Origin: Lachnospiraceae bacterium
GTDB lineage: Bacteria; Bacillota; Clostridia; Lachnospirales; Lachnospiraceae
Reading direction: 5' to 3'
Assembly (NCBI GenBank): GCA_022791635.1
Contig: JAAVZL010000058.1
Coordinates: forward strand, 1 to 53,745
DNA: 53,745 bases
In this document: one piece after another, positions 32,975-41,828 of the stretch
Numbering within the stretch: the stretch's first letter is position 1
Layout: every line of letters begins with the position of its first letter
Translations under genes and position numbers: made by a program
Notes under the pieces: model-generated
Databases searched by the model: none
What the model was told of the DNA's origin: nothing
Seen by the model: the letters and a program-made list of their open reading frames with translations, nothing else

Positions 32975-34858
32975 ATGGGGAACTTGAATGCCAGGCAAAT
33001 TAAGTGCTTAAAGCTTTTGTGGAATGAACAGCAATTTCGTTCCGCAGGATATTTGGCGGAGAAGCTTCATGTGTCGGACAAAACGGTTCTGCAGGATCTT
33101 AAGGTGATACAAGAATATCTGAACCCCTTCCATGTGACTCTGATCCGAAAAACAGGCAGCGGCATTTACCTTCCGGAGAAGGTGAGAGGAAATCAGGAGC
33201 TGTTACGGAGCCTGGAAAGCGACTGGGAGGAAATGAGTCCCATGTCTACGGAGTGCAGGCGTCAGGAGATCACCAAGCGGATGCTGCTTATGGATGAGAC
33301 GGGATTGTCCATTCAGAAGCTGTCTGAGGAGTTCTATGTCAGCAGGGCCAGTATTGTAAATGACTTTAAATACATTGAGCGCTGGGGAGGGCAGTATGGG
33401 CTTTCCTTGGTGAAGAGACGGAACGGGCGTGGACTTGCAGGTCCGGAGAAGGGGATCCGCCATGCCATTGCCGCATGGATCCGGGAGAATAACCCTTCCA
33501 AAAACACAGAGATTACGCCGGGAGAGTATATGACCTCCAGGGAAGACAGTCGGCTTATGCCCACAGGCTTTTTCACGGAAGAGGAGGTCAGTCTGTCCGG
33601 GGAGATGATGGAATACCTGGCAGAAGAGAGCGGCCATCCTATTTCGGAGCCCTACTACAGCTATTTGCGGGATCATATTTTGATCTGCATTTCAAGAGTA
33701 AGAAGGAAGCGCTTTATTGCGCCGGGAGAAGAGCATGCTCTGGATGCACAGCCTGTTCAGCTTTCGTATGCCAGGGGGCTTTTGGCAATGCTTCGAAGAA
33801 GTTGGGAGGTTCCGGAGCAGGAGATTTATTATCTGTATAAATATCTCATTTCTTCGGATATGGGGCTTAAGGAACATGGGAAGGTGCAAAGCTGCGGCGT
33901 GGAGGAGGGGGAAAATCTGGATTTGGCCCGGAAGGTGTCCAAGGAGCTGACAGCGTGTGTTCTGAAGGCTTTGCGTATTACGGTAGATGATGATTCCAAG
34001 CTGATGAACGGACTTCTCAAGCATGTCCGTCCTATGCTGAACCGGATGAAGTATGATATCCACATTCAGAGCAGTATTCTGGCAGATACCCAGGAAAATT
34101 ATGGGGAGCTTTTGGGGCTTTGCCAGTCGGCTCTTTGGTGTATTACTCAAAAGTATTCCTTAAAAGAGGTCAGTCTCAATGAGGTGTCTTATATTGCAAC
34201 CTACTATCAGGCTATGCTGGAGGCAAAGCGGATGGAGAAGCGGATTTTGGTGGTTTCCAACAGCGGGTATGGAACCACACAGCTTCTGGTTACGAAGCTG
34301 AGGCAGTATTTTCCTATGTATCAGGTAGTGGATGTGGTTTCTATGATTGAGCTGGAGAAGCGAACCGATTTGGATAAGATTGATTTTCTGCTTTCCACTA
34401 TGCCTCTCGAAAATGTTTCTGTGCCTTATATTCTCGTTTCGGCCGTGATGTCGGAGGCAGATGTCCGCAATATTCAGGATACGGTATCGGCGAATTGGAC
34501 GGAGGGGGAATTCTCTTTGGAGCATTTTAGGGAGCAGTATGAAAATGGGAGACTGGAGCTTTATACGGTGGAGCATATGGAGAGCAGCTTGAACAGGTGC
34601 CGTTCTCCTTATCAGGAGCGGAAATTTAGCTGGGGACATTGTCTGCAGGCGATTATTGGAATTCATACGGAAAATCGGACCAGTATCCATCGGAGGAAGG
34701 AGGAGACGGATGTGTGGTATTTGGTTACGCATGCCTGTACGTATGATGAGATTTTGGAGCAGCTTCCGGAGGCTTATTTGATGCTTTGCAGTCCGAAAGG
34801 GCGTAAGCTTTTGGAGAGGTGCTATAAAACGGAGGATTTAGAAGGGGTTTTTGAATAG
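32975..34858 (+). CDS. PRD-containing PTS-linked transcription regulator
   Basis: A multi-domain sugar-operon regulator controlled by PTS phosphorylation. The 627-residue protein has an N-terminal winged helix (LNARQIKCLKLLWNEQQFRS; YLAEKLHVSDKTVLQDL), a second HTH (LSIQKLSEEFYVSRASIVND), two PRD regions (about 200-420), a GatB-like EIIB domain with its cysteine replaced in the P-loop (ILVVSNSGYGTTQLLVTKLR) and a C-terminal EIIA-like remnant. ATG 32975 is preferred over an upstream TTG because AGGTG precedes it. It lies 0.6 kb before a mannose-type PTS operon, its likely target. A palindromic element begins 9 bp after its stop. Confidence 0.88.
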   Translation: MGNLNARQIKCLKLLWNEQQFRSAGYLAEKLHVSDKTVLQDLKVIQEYLNPFHVTLIRKTGSGIYLPEKVRGNQELLRSLESDWEEMSPMSTECRRQEITKRMLLMDETGLSIQKLSEEFYVSRASIVNDFKYIERWGGQYGLSLVKRRNGRGLAGPEKGIRHAIAAWIRENNPSKNTEITPGEYMTSREDSRLMPTGFFTEEEVSLSGEMMEYLAEESGHPISEPYYSYLRDHILICISRVRRKRFIAPGEEHALDAQPVQLSYARGLLAMLRRSWEVPEQEIYYLYKYLISSDMGLKEHGKVQSCGVEEGENLDLARKVSKELTACVLKALRITVDDDSKLMNGLLKHVRPMLNRMKYDIHIQSSILADTQENYGELLGLCQSALWCITQKYSLKEVSLNEVSYIATYYQAMLEAKRMEKRILVVSNSGYGTTQLLVTKLRQYFPMYQVVDVVSMIELEKRTDLDKIDFLLSTMPLENVSVPYILVSAVMSEADVRNIQDTVSANWTEGEFSLEHFREQYENGRLELYTVEHMESSLNRCRSPYQERKFSWGHCLQAIIGIHTENRTSIHRRKEETDVWYLVTHACTYDEILEQLPEAYLMLCSPKGRKLLERCYKTEDLEGVFE

Positions 34859-34866
34859 GGGGTAGG

Positions 34867-35090
34867 GGGAAGGAGCTGTCGAAAAATAAGCTGGCAGCCT
34901 TTTCCATATCCTGTATTCGGACGGTTCACGTACATTCTATCTGCTCTGGTCGTACATTACCTTTTATGGATTTCGTTGAAACGGAAGGTTTTTGAGGTAA
35001 TGTTCGCCCATATCAGACAGCCTGTACGCGAACAGCCGGACACTGGATATCGGAAAAGGCTGCCGGCTTATTTTTCGTCAGATCCTTCCC
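34867..35090 (+). repeat. long palindromic element, copy 3
   Basis: The longest copy, 224 bp, beginning 9 bp after the regulator's stop. Basal arms (34867 onward and up to 35090) pair over about 40 bp with few mismatches, one of them a G-U-type change (AAGCTGGCAG opposite CTGCCGGCTT). Core strings ATATCAGACAGCCTGTACGC and GAACAGCCGGACACTGGATA are identical to other copies. The apex carries an extra hairpin. Confidence 0.9.
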
Positions 35091-35315
35091 TTGGTGAGGG
35101 CGGAGGGAGAAGATTTGTTGTAATTGGGGTGTGGCGGAATGCATAGGGGAATTGGGTTGAAAAGAGAAATGACTATACAAATAAACGGATATGGATATGG
35201 TATTGGTGGTTTGTTTGTATAATTTTTCTGCATCGATACGGAAATGCTTTGGTATTTCGGGGATAGTGTGGAAAATGTTATAGTTGAAGGGAAGTGAAAG
35301 GCGGCTGAGAGCAAC
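35091..35315 (+). promoter_or_regulatory. control region before the PTS operon
   Basis: No gene. TACAAATAAAC (about 35175) and GTTTGTTTGTA (about 35209) form an inverted repeat that could be an operator, and TATAAT lies at 35218-35223 without a good -35 hexamer, as expected for an activator-dependent promoter. The target regulator is probably the PRD protein upstream. Confidence 0.45.
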
Positions 35316-35440
35316 CCAATGTCATCAAGTTAAGCCTGCAAAGACTACCGGCGCAGGGGAGGAGGGCCGCCCCGATCAGGGGTGGCGGTTCTTGCCCGGA
35401 GCCTTTATAAGCCTTTCAGGGCTTAACTTGATGACATTGG
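35316..35440. mobile_element. MITE-like element
   Basis: A 125-bp unit with near-perfect 23-24 bp terminal inverted repeats, CCAATGTCATCAAGTTAAG and its complement CTTAACTTGATGACATTGG, and no coding capacity. A GC-rich inner hairpin (GCCGCCCC/GGGGTGGCGG) is inside. I see no clear target duplication. It is inserted in the leader of the PTS operon, 33 bp before the first start codon. Confidence 0.75.
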
Positions 35441-35472
35441 AGAGTAGCCTTTTGGAAGAAAGGAGATTGAAC

Positions 35473-36510
35473 ATGAGAGTAGTGGCGATTACGGGTGAGC
35501 GTAAAGCGGAGGTGCTGGAGACGAGAAAGCCTCCTTTGGGGAAAAATCAGATTATGATGAAGGTAAACGGCTGTGCGCTGTGTACCTGGGAGCAGCGGAT
35601 GTATTCCGGGGTTATTTCCTATATCACGCCTCCTTTTGTGGGCGGACATGAGGTGGCAGGTGAGATTGCGGAGCTTGGAGAGGGTGTGGATCCGAAGGCT
35701 TACCCTGTTGGGAAAAGGATTGTGGCCAATCTCATCAAAAAACCCTGTGGAAAGTGTTATTTTTGTCGTCATGGCATGGAGAATCTCTGTAAGATGGCAG
35801 ACGATATTGATGATGATTACGAGATTCCGGGGACCGGCGGTCTGGGAGAATATCTTCGGCTGAATCTGGATCAGGTCTATTTTGTGCCGGATGATATGCC
35901 TACGGAGAAGGCTGTGTTTGCAGAGCCTCTTGGCTGTGTGATCCAGAGTGTGAATCAGGCGCCGATCAATCTGGGGGATAATGTGGTCGTGATTGGCGGA
36001 GGCATTATGGGACAGCTTCATGTGATGTGCGCAAAGGCCCGGGGAGCTTTTGTGATTATGAGCGAGATTGATCCGGAGCGCAGAAAGCTGGCTCAAAAGC
36101 TTGGGTGTGATGTGACCTTCAATCCGATGGAGGAGGATGCGGTGCAGAAGGTGAAGGATCTCACCGACGGTATGGGAGCGGAGGCTGTATTCAATACCAC
36201 GGCTGTGGCGGCTGTGGCGGAGCAGGCAGTGAAAATGACGGCTCCTAAAGGGACGGTTGTGATGTACAGCTCCATTCATTCCGGAAAGGAGATTCCTATG
36301 GATGTGGGATATATCCACAATAAGGGAATCCGCATTACGGGAACCAAGAGTCCCAGCGTACGGTCTTTTACAGAGGCGGTGAACTGTCTGACAAAGGGAA
36401 TTATCGATCCCTCTGGGCTGGTGAGCGGTGTATTTGCGCCGGAGGAATGTATGGAGGCCTTTGAGACGGCACTTCGTCCGGATACCTTCCGGTGTATCAT
36501 TAAGTATTGA
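35473..36510 (+). CDS. zinc-dependent medium-chain dehydrogenase
   Basis: An NAD(P)-dependent polyol or sugar-phosphate dehydrogenase. The 345-residue protein has catalytic zinc ligands Cys34 and His59-Glu60 (GGHEVAG), the structural zinc cysteines 92, 95, 98 and 106 (CGKCYFCRHGMENLC) and a Rossmann loop VVVIGGGIMGQLH. The ATG follows AAAGGAGA; the frame is open back through the MITE but without a usable start. First gene of the PTS operon. By context it could act on the phosphorylated sugar, similar to sorbose-1-phosphate reductase (SorE), but the substrate is not known. Confidence 0.9.
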   Translation: MRVVAITGERKAEVLETRKPPLGKNQIMMKVNGCALCTWEQRMYSGVISYITPPFVGGHEVAGEIAELGEGVDPKAYPVGKRIVANLIKKPCGKCYFCRHGMENLCKMADDIDDDYEIPGTGGLGEYLRLNLDQVYFVPDDMPTEKAVFAEPLGCVIQSVNQAPINLGDNVVVIGGGIMGQLHVMCAKARGAFVIMSEIDPERRKLAQKLGCDVTFNPMEEDAVQKVKDLTDGMGAEAVFNTTAVAAVAEQAVKMTAPKGTVVMYSSIHSGKEIPMDVGYIHNKGIRITGTKSPSVRSFTEAVNCLTKGIIDPSGLVSGVFAPEECMEAFETALRPDTFRCIIKY

Positions 36511-36539
36511 TTATTGACTCGTGAAAAGGAGATTTTGAT

Positions 36540-37367
36540 ATGTTAGCAAATTTAAAAGAGATTTTAACTAAGGCAAAAGCTGAAAATTATTGCGTTCCTG
36601 CACTTGGAATCGGCAATGAGATTAATTTTATGGCGTGCTTAGAGGCGGCGGAGGAGAAGCGCTCTCCGGTGATTATGCTGTTTATGTATGGAAAGAACGA
36701 TATGATGCGATTTGGCAAATGGGCCAGAGAGCAGGCAGCTTTGGCCAATGTGCCGGTGTCTATTATACTGGATCACGGGGCAGAGTTTGATCATGCGATT
36801 TGGGCGATTCATGCAGGCTTTACGGATATTATGGTGGACCGTTCCAAGCTGTCCTTTGAGGAGAATGTAAAGCAGGTAAAGGAGCTTACAAGGATTGCAC
36901 ATGCCTGCGGAATGGGCGTTGAGGCGGAGCTTGGCCATGTGGCTATGGGAGATGAGAGCGTGTTTACCCGTCCGGACGAGGCTCTGGCTTTTGTACAGGA
37001 AACTCAGGTGGATGCTCTTGCGGTGGCTATCGGCACGGCGCATGGGGCTTACAAGGATGAGCCGAAGCTTCAGTTTGAGCTTCTTAGGGAGCTTAGGGAT
37101 ATGGTTCCGGTTCCTTTGGTTCTTCATGGGGGATCCGGAACAGGGGATGAGAATTTGAAGAAGGCGTGCAGTATGGGCATTAATAAGCTAAATGTTGCCT
37201 ATGAGCTGTATACAGGAGCCATTGACGGCTATAAGAAGTATGTAGAGTCTATGTCTGAAGAGTGGCGCGCATGGGCGCCCTATGATCTGTATGATAAGAT
37301 GGGAGAGGGGATCAAGGCAGTGGCAGCGCACCATATGGATCTGTGCGGCTCTGCCGGAAAGGCATAA
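36540..37367 (+). CDS. class II fructose-bisphosphate aldolase family protein
   Basis: A zinc-dependent aldolase that likely splits a ketose phosphate to DHAP or a related triose. The 275-residue protein has Asp78-His79 in IILDHGAEF, the metal and phosphate residues in VEAELGHV, His168 in GTAHGAYK, His196 in LVLHGGSGTG and NVAYELYTGA. AAAGGAG precedes the ATG. It lies between the zinc dehydrogenase and the PTS genes, so its substrate is probably made from the imported sugar. Tagatose- or sorbose-type phosphates are possible. Confidence 0.92.
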   Translation: MLANLKEILTKAKAENYCVPALGIGNEINFMACLEAAEEKRSPVIMLFMYGKNDMMRFGKWAREQAALANVPVSIILDHGAEFDHAIWAIHAGFTDIMVDRSKLSFEENVKQVKELTRIAHACGMGVEAELGHVAMGDESVFTRPDEALAFVQETQVDALAVAIGTAHGAYKDEPKLQFELLRELRDMVPVPLVLHGGSGTGDENLKKACSMGINKLNVAYELYTGAIDGYKKYVESMSEEWRAWAPYDLYDKMGEGIKAVAAHHMDLCGSAGKA

Positions 37368-37392
37368 AAACAAAGGGAAAGGAGGGAAATCT

Positions 37393-37887
37393 ATGAGGAA
37401 TGTAGTCTTGGCGAGAATTGACGAGAGGATGCTCCACGGACAGGTTTGTACCAAATGGATGCAGGCTACCCATGCAAACGTGATTGTGCTGGCGGATGAC
37501 GATCTGGTTCAGGATAAGTTTACCTGTAAGATTTTTATGGGTATGAAGCCCGCAGGCACAGAGCTTAAGATCATGACCGTAGAGGAAGCTGCGGCTTACC
37601 TGAAGGAGGATTCTCCGGCAAATGAAAAGGTTATGCTTCTCACCAAATGTGCCCAGAGCTTTCTGCGTCTGAAGGAGCAGGGAGCGTCCTATGAGAGGAT
37701 TGTCTGCGGAAGCGCGGCAGTCAGCGGCAATAAATATGGCAAGCGTACCCGGCTGATTCGAGATCTGTACGCAAGCGAGAGTGAGAAGGAAGCCATGAGG
37801 ACCTTGATAGATGACGGAGTAACGATGGTCTATCAGCTTGCCATTGACAATGCACCGGTGGATTTGGCGAAATTAGTGAAGAAATAA
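37393..37887 (+). CDS. PTS mannose-type EIIB component
   Basis: Receives phosphate from EIIA and passes it to the sugar during import. The 164-residue protein has the EIIB(Man) start VVLARIDERMLHGQVCTKW with the phosphorylated His15, and ends DNAPVDLAKLVKK. AAAGGAGG precedes ATG 37393. The EIIC and EIID genes follow; the EIIA gene is 3.5 kb downstream in the same cluster. Confidence 0.95.
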   Translation: MRNVVLARIDERMLHGQVCTKWMQATHANVIVLADDDLVQDKFTCKIFMGMKPAGTELKIMTVEEAAAYLKEDSPANEKVMLLTKCAQSFLRLKEQGASYERIVCGSAAVSGNKYGKRTRLIRDLYASESEKEAMRTLIDDGVTMVYQLAIDNAPVDLAKLVKK

Positions 37888-37930
37888 GGGAGTTTACGAA
37901 ATTATGGAACGATGAATGGAGGAATGAGAT

Positions 37931-38671
37931 ATGACACTATTTCAAGCGTTTTTGTGCGGCGTCATTTACTGGATTGGTAACTGTTCGTTTGCACGGGCGT
38001 ACTTTGTATTCAGTAAGCCTTTGGTAGCAGGCTTCCTGGTTGGCCTGGTATTTGGAAAACCTCTGGAGGGGGCCATGATCGGCGCTCAGATTAATATGAT
38101 TTATCTTGGCTGGATCGGCGCCGGCGGAGCTTCCCCGGCAGACCCTTGCGCAGCGGGCGTTTTGAGTACGGCGTTTGTGCTGGCAACCGGCCTTGATATG
38201 GACGCTGCACTGGTTCTGGCGGTTCCCGTAGGCTTGGTAGCCATTGCCCTGTATACGATGCTGATGACGGTGATGTCCGCATGCGGTCATCTGGCTCAGA
38301 AATTTATTGATGACGGGAAAATCAATTCTCTGTGGATTCCTGTTTGGCTTCTGCCTTTGATTATTACCTTTATTGGTTATGCAATCCCCTGTATGCTCTG
38401 TGCATACTTTGGTGCGGATCTGGTCTATGTATTGGCGGATGTGCTGATGGGCAAGGCCCTGACCGTAGTATCTCTGATTGGCGGGATGCTTCCTGCTGTT
38501 GGTATTGCAATCAACCTTTCCTTTATCTTCAAGGGAGAGGCCCGCATCTGGCTTCTGGTTGGCTTTATTGCAGCCGCATACCTGGAGCTTGGCCTGATTC
38601 CCATCGCCCTTATCGGCTTTGCGGGCGCGGTTCTGTATTTCTATCACACCAATAGAACGGAGGTGGCATAA
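37931..38671 (+). CDS. PTS mannose/sorbose-type EIIC component
   Basis: One of two membrane subunits forming the sugar channel of a mannose-family permease. The 246-residue protein has about seven membrane segments and the family stretch MIGAQINMIYLGWIGAGGAS followed by PADPCAAG. The EIID gene starts inside its stop codon. Sugar specificity is not readable; the neighbouring dehydrogenase and aldolase suggest a ketose or polyol. Confidence 0.94.
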   Translation: MTLFQAFLCGVIYWIGNCSFARAYFVFSKPLVAGFLVGLVFGKPLEGAMIGAQINMIYLGWIGAGGASPADPCAAGVLSTAFVLATGLDMDAALVLAVPVGLVAIALYTMLMTVMSACGHLAQKFIDDGKINSLWIPVWLLPLIITFIGYAIPCMLCAYFGADLVYVLADVLMGKALTVVSLIGGMLPAVGIAINLSFIFKGEARIWLLVGFIAAAYLELGLIPIALIGFAGAVLYFYHTNRTEVA

Positions 38672-39495
38672 TGGCTGAGCTTATGAAGGTTTCCAAAAAG
38701 GCGCAGAAGCGTTCCGTTATCAATTGGTTCTTGTCCTGCGCAGTAGGCGGCAACTATGAGTTTATGCATGGTATGGGATTTATGTATTCTATGGTTCCGG
38801 TGGTTAAGGAGCTGTATGATTCCAATGTGGAAAAGCAGAAGGAAGTATTGACCCGCCATCTTACCTTTCTTAACACGGAGCCTGAGGTGGGCACAGTGAT
38901 CCATGGCGTGACGATTGCCATGGAGGAGCAGGTGGCAGCGGGAGCTGACTGCGATGCGGATCAGATTGTAGGTCTTAAGTCCGCCCTGATGGGCCCTCTG
39001 GCCGGCATCGGAGACTCTCTGATTCAGGGAATTATTGTTCCTATTTTGCTGGCTCTGTGTATTGATTTGACCAATAACGGACTGGTGCTGGGACCCATTA
39101 TCTATGCGGTGGTTCTGTATGCCATTATGATTGGCTGCATGTGGGCCTGCTTTAAGCTGGGGTACGATAAGGGAGGAGATGCCATTGTGGATGTGATGGC
39201 CGCCGGAACCCTCGACAAGATTATGAATGCGGCCGGAATTGTGGGCTGCTGTGTCATGGGAGGCCTGATTGTAAATTATGTCAATCTTCAGTGTGCCCTG
39301 AACTTTTCTATCAGTGGAACGGAATTTAACATTCAGACAGCGCTCTTTGACGCGATCTGTCCGAAGCTTCTGCCGCTGCTTCTGACCCTGGGCTGTGTAA
39401 AGGCCTTAAGAAGCGGAAAAAAATCGATACATATTATTTTGGTTATGATTGTAGCCGGTATTCTGTTCGGGCTGCTGGGGATATTCAGCGCATGA
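38671..39495 (+). CDS. PTS mannose-type EIID component
   Basis: The second membrane subunit of the mannose-family permease. The 274-residue protein shows FLSCAVGGNYEFMHGMGFMY, HLTFLNTEPEVGTVIHGV, AMEEQVAAG and the signature LMGPLAGIGDSLIQG, then C-terminal membrane helices. Its ATG overlaps the EIIC stop (TAATG), which couples their translation. Confidence 0.95.
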   Translation: MAELMKVSKKAQKRSVINWFLSCAVGGNYEFMHGMGFMYSMVPVVKELYDSNVEKQKEVLTRHLTFLNTEPEVGTVIHGVTIAMEEQVAAGADCDADQIVGLKSALMGPLAGIGDSLIQGIIVPILLALCIDLTNNGLVLGPIIYAVVLYAIMIGCMWACFKLGYDKGGDAIVDVMAAGTLDKIMNAAGIVGCCVMGGLIVNYVNLQCALNFSISGTEFNIQTALFDAICPKLLPLLLTLGCVKALRSGKKSIHIILVMIVAGILFGLLGIFSA

Positions 39496-39526
39496 CGGTT
39501 CAAGAATTGAGATAGAAGGAACAGGA

Positions 39527-39573
39527 GGAGAGATGGCTGCGGCGCGCAAAAGCCCCGAAAAGCCATCTCTTCC
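39527..39573 (+). promoter_or_regulatory. intercistronic hairpin after EIID
   Basis: GGAGAGATGGCT (39527-39538) pairs with AGCCATCTCTTCC (39561-39573). No T-run follows, so it is probably a processing or stability element between the PTS genes and the accessory genes. Confidence 0.5.
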
Positions 39574-39606
39574 TATAAGGAAAGCTTTGGAGAAAGGAGG
39601 GCTTTC

Positions 39607-39996
39607 ATGGGTGCCCCAAATAAGCTTTGGAAGCTGTGGAGGGAAAAGGGGAGTGGTCTGCTGGAGCGCTTTGAGCCCATAGATGAAAAGACATTTGCCC
39701 ACAGAGGAGAGGCCATGCTTTCCTTCCTGCGGGAGCATTGTATCAGGGGAAATGCCAGAAAATTCCGGATTTTCCTGGATGGCAGGGAGGTAGAGCGGAT
39801 TAGTCTCGACAGCCAGTGTCATGTTTCCTGCTCTGTGGGTTTTCACAAGGTATATGTAAAATTGGACAGCCTTACCAGTCCGGTCGTGAACCTCAAGGCA
39901 GAAGCCGGACAGCGGTATTATTTTGACATTGCCTGCACCATGAATGAGGGTATGATCCTACAGAGGATCGAAGAGAAAAAGGAGGAGCAGAGATGA
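39607..39996 (+). CDS. unknown PTS-operon protein (129 residues)
   Basis: A cytoplasmic protein without signal peptide or membrane helix. The N-terminal third is helical (LWKLWREKGSGLLERF; EAMLSFLREHCI), the rest beta-rich (KFRIFLDGREVERISLDSQ; VYVKLDSLTSPVVNLKAEAG, then RYYFDIACTMNEG). The second half resembles small beta-sandwich domains in general; I do not recognise the family. AAAGGAGGG precedes the ATG. It overlaps the esterase gene by 4 bp (ATGA), so it is translated together with it. Confidence 0.75.
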   Translation: MGAPNKLWKLWREKGSGLLERFEPIDEKTFAHRGEAMLSFLREHCIRGNARKFRIFLDGREVERISLDSQCHVSCSVGFHKVYVKLDSLTSPVVNLKAEAGQRYYFDIACTMNEGMILQRIEEKKEEQR

Positions 39997-40898
39997 ATTT
40001 TCGTTCGGAAAATGAATGCTGGAGCATTCCTGAGCCTGATATGGAAGCTTCTACATTGACAGAAGAGGGAATGAGACAGCTGGAGGCAGATTTTTCAGAG
40101 GTCAAAATCGTGAAATATATTCGCGATGTAGAATTTGCCAAAATAGACGGGAAATCCCTGAAGCTGCAGCTTCTGCTCCCCTCCATAAGCAGTGAAGGGG
40201 AGAGAAGGCCACTGATCCTGTTTATCCGCGGCTCCGCATGGCAGAAGCAGAGTGTGGTTCCCGGCATCCCCCAGCTGGTAGACATAGCAAGGCGGGGGTT
40301 TCTGGTGGCAAGTACCGAATACCGTCCGGCCCCGGAGTATCATTTCCCGGTGCAGTCTGACGACGGTTGGCTGGCACTTCGCTTTCTGAGGGAGCATGCA
40401 GAGGAACTGGGGTGGGATACGGAAAAAACGGCAGCCTGGGGAAGCTCTTCCGGCGCCCACACGGCCCTTTTGATGGCGCTGATGCCCAGATACAAAAAGG
40501 AGCCCACGAAAATCAAGGCAGTGGTAGACTATTATGGCCCCGCCTTCCTGCCTGCTATGATTGATTATCATGACGGCTCCACAGAGCACCTGGATCAGCT
40601 TCTTGGCGTATCCGTAAAAGAGCATCTTGATCTGGCAAAGGAAGCCAGCCCTGTTTCCTACCTGGACGGAGAAAATACGCCTGCTGTATTGATCATGCAC
40701 GGAGACAAGGATCGAAGTTGCAGCTTTGAGCAGAGTGTGATATTGTATCGTAGTATGCGCAAGGAGGGGAAGGACGTGACCATGTATCGTATGCATAATG
40801 CGGCCCATGGGGGTTCCCCCTTTTGGACTTCCAAGTCCATGGACCTTGTTGAACGCTTTTTGCGGGAGAAGCTGAACTGGCATAAGGGCAAGGGCTGA
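39993..40898 (+). CDS. alpha/beta hydrolase, carboxylesterase type
   Basis: Probably removes an acyl group from a sugar or other small ester. The 301-residue protein has the fold's nucleophile elbow AAWGSSSGAH, an oxyanion-side IRGSAWQK, the acid in MHGDKDRSCSFEQS and the base in HNAAHGGSPFW. No signal peptide, so it acts in the cytoplasm, on something imported. Its start overlaps the previous stop. In a PTS operon this suggests de-acylation of an imported, phosphorylated acyl-sugar, which is inference. Confidence 0.9.
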   Translation: MNFRSENECWSIPEPDMEASTLTEEGMRQLEADFSEVKIVKYIRDVEFAKIDGKSLKLQLLLPSISSEGERRPLILFIRGSAWQKQSVVPGIPQLVDIARRGFLVASTEYRPAPEYHFPVQSDDGWLALRFLREHAEELGWDTEKTAAWGSSSGAHTALLMALMPRYKKEPTKIKAVVDYYGPAFLPAMIDYHDGSTEHLDQLLGVSVKEHLDLAKEASPVSYLDGENTPAVLIMHGDKDRSCSFEQSVILYRSMRKEGKDVTMYRMHNAAHGGSPFWTSKSMDLVERFLREKLNWHKGKG

Positions 40899-40901
40899 CA
40901 A

Positions 40902-41339
40902 ATGGGAAAAGGAAAATTCCATTCCTTTCCGTGGCTGCGGTCAAGAAACAGGCGGACCAATGTGTTGGGATGGCAATATGAAATGATTTATCTGGGAGGA
41001 GATCCCTACAATTCGGAGCAGGCCATTGTCTACGTGCGGACTCTGGAAAAGGCGGTTGTCATTCGCTCGTCAGACGGAAGCGAGGAAGCGTTTCGCTCCG
41101 TGCTGATCCCCTATGGAAGCATCATGGGGGTGGAGCTCGTGGACGAACAGACGGGGCGCAGAGTTGCAATTGGGGAGAAAAGCTCCTTTGGAGACGTATT
41201 TGAGAAGGTGCTTCTGCATTATAAGGATGGCGGAAATCTGCTTACCCTAGAGCTTCGCATGTCCATGGTGGCAGATATCTATGAAAATTCAAAGCTTTGC
41301 AGAAACATGCAGAAATATGTGGCTTCCAGGTTGAAGTAA
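40902..41339 (+). CDS. unknown PTS-operon protein (145 residues)
   Basis: A basic N-terminus (MGKGKFHSFPWLRSRNRRTN) is followed by a compact beta-rich domain: YEMIYLGGDPYNSEQAIVYV, RSSDGSEEAFRSVLIPYGSI, GVELVDEQTGRR and a C-terminal helix with RNMQKYVASRLK. The layout, six or seven strands closed by a helix, is reminiscent of PH-like domains, but I cannot support a family. It starts 3 bp after the esterase stop and precedes the EIIA gene, so it belongs to the operon. Confidence 0.72.
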   Translation: MGKGKFHSFPWLRSRNRRTNVLGWQYEMIYLGGDPYNSEQAIVYVRTLEKAVVIRSSDGSEEAFRSVLIPYGSIMGVELVDEQTGRRVAIGEKSSFGDVFEKVLLHYKDGGNLLTLELRMSMVADIYENSKLCRNMQKYVASRLK

Positions 41340-41394
41340 GCTCAGGAAGCTCACGCCTGGTCACATCATCATTCGAGAGTGAGGAGAGTTTGCA

Positions 41395-41811
41395 ATGATT
41401 ACAGTTATCCTGGTTTCCCACGGAGGTATGGCAAAGGGTATGGTGGAAAGCACAGAAATGCTCATTGGGGAACAGCCAAATTTGAAATCCATTACCTTTT
41501 TGCCGGAGGATGGACCGGAGGATTTGACGGCAAAGATAGAGCGGCAGTTAAAGCCGGCCCTTGAAAAAGGGGAAGCAATCGTAATGACAGATATTCCAAA
41601 CGGCACTCCTTTTAATTGTGTGAGCCGCCTGATGGAGCATTTAGATTTTCGGCATATGACGGGAATGAATCTTCCCATGGTAATCGATGTGGTCAGCCAG
41701 CTTGATGAGGAAGCTACGGCTGCGGCTCTTTGTGAAGGAACCTTGGAGCCTTCCAGAGAGGCCATGATTGACGTGAATATCTGGATGAAGGAGCTTGGAA
41801 TCCTGGAATGA
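41395..41811 (+). CDS. PTS mannose-type EIIA component
   Basis: Takes phosphate from HPr. The 138-residue protein has the EIIA(Man) fold start ITVILVSHGGMAKGM with phosphorylated His9, TFLPEDGPEDL and MTDIPNGTPFN. GAGGAGAG precedes the ATG. It closes the PTS set, unusually far from EIIB-EIIC-EIID, after two unknown genes and the esterase. Confidence 0.94.
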   Translation: MITVILVSHGGMAKGMVESTEMLIGEQPNLKSITFLPEDGPEDLTAKIERQLKPALEKGEAIVMTDIPNGTPFNCVSRLMEHLDFRHMTGMNLPMVIDVVSQLDEEATAAALCEGTLEPSREAMIDVNIWMKELGILE

Positions 41812-41828
41812 CGGATTATTCCATGTGT

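Noticed and set aside
35284..35472. N-terminal extension of the zinc dehydrogenase
   Set aside because: It would translate the MITE; the family start and ribosome site are at 35473.
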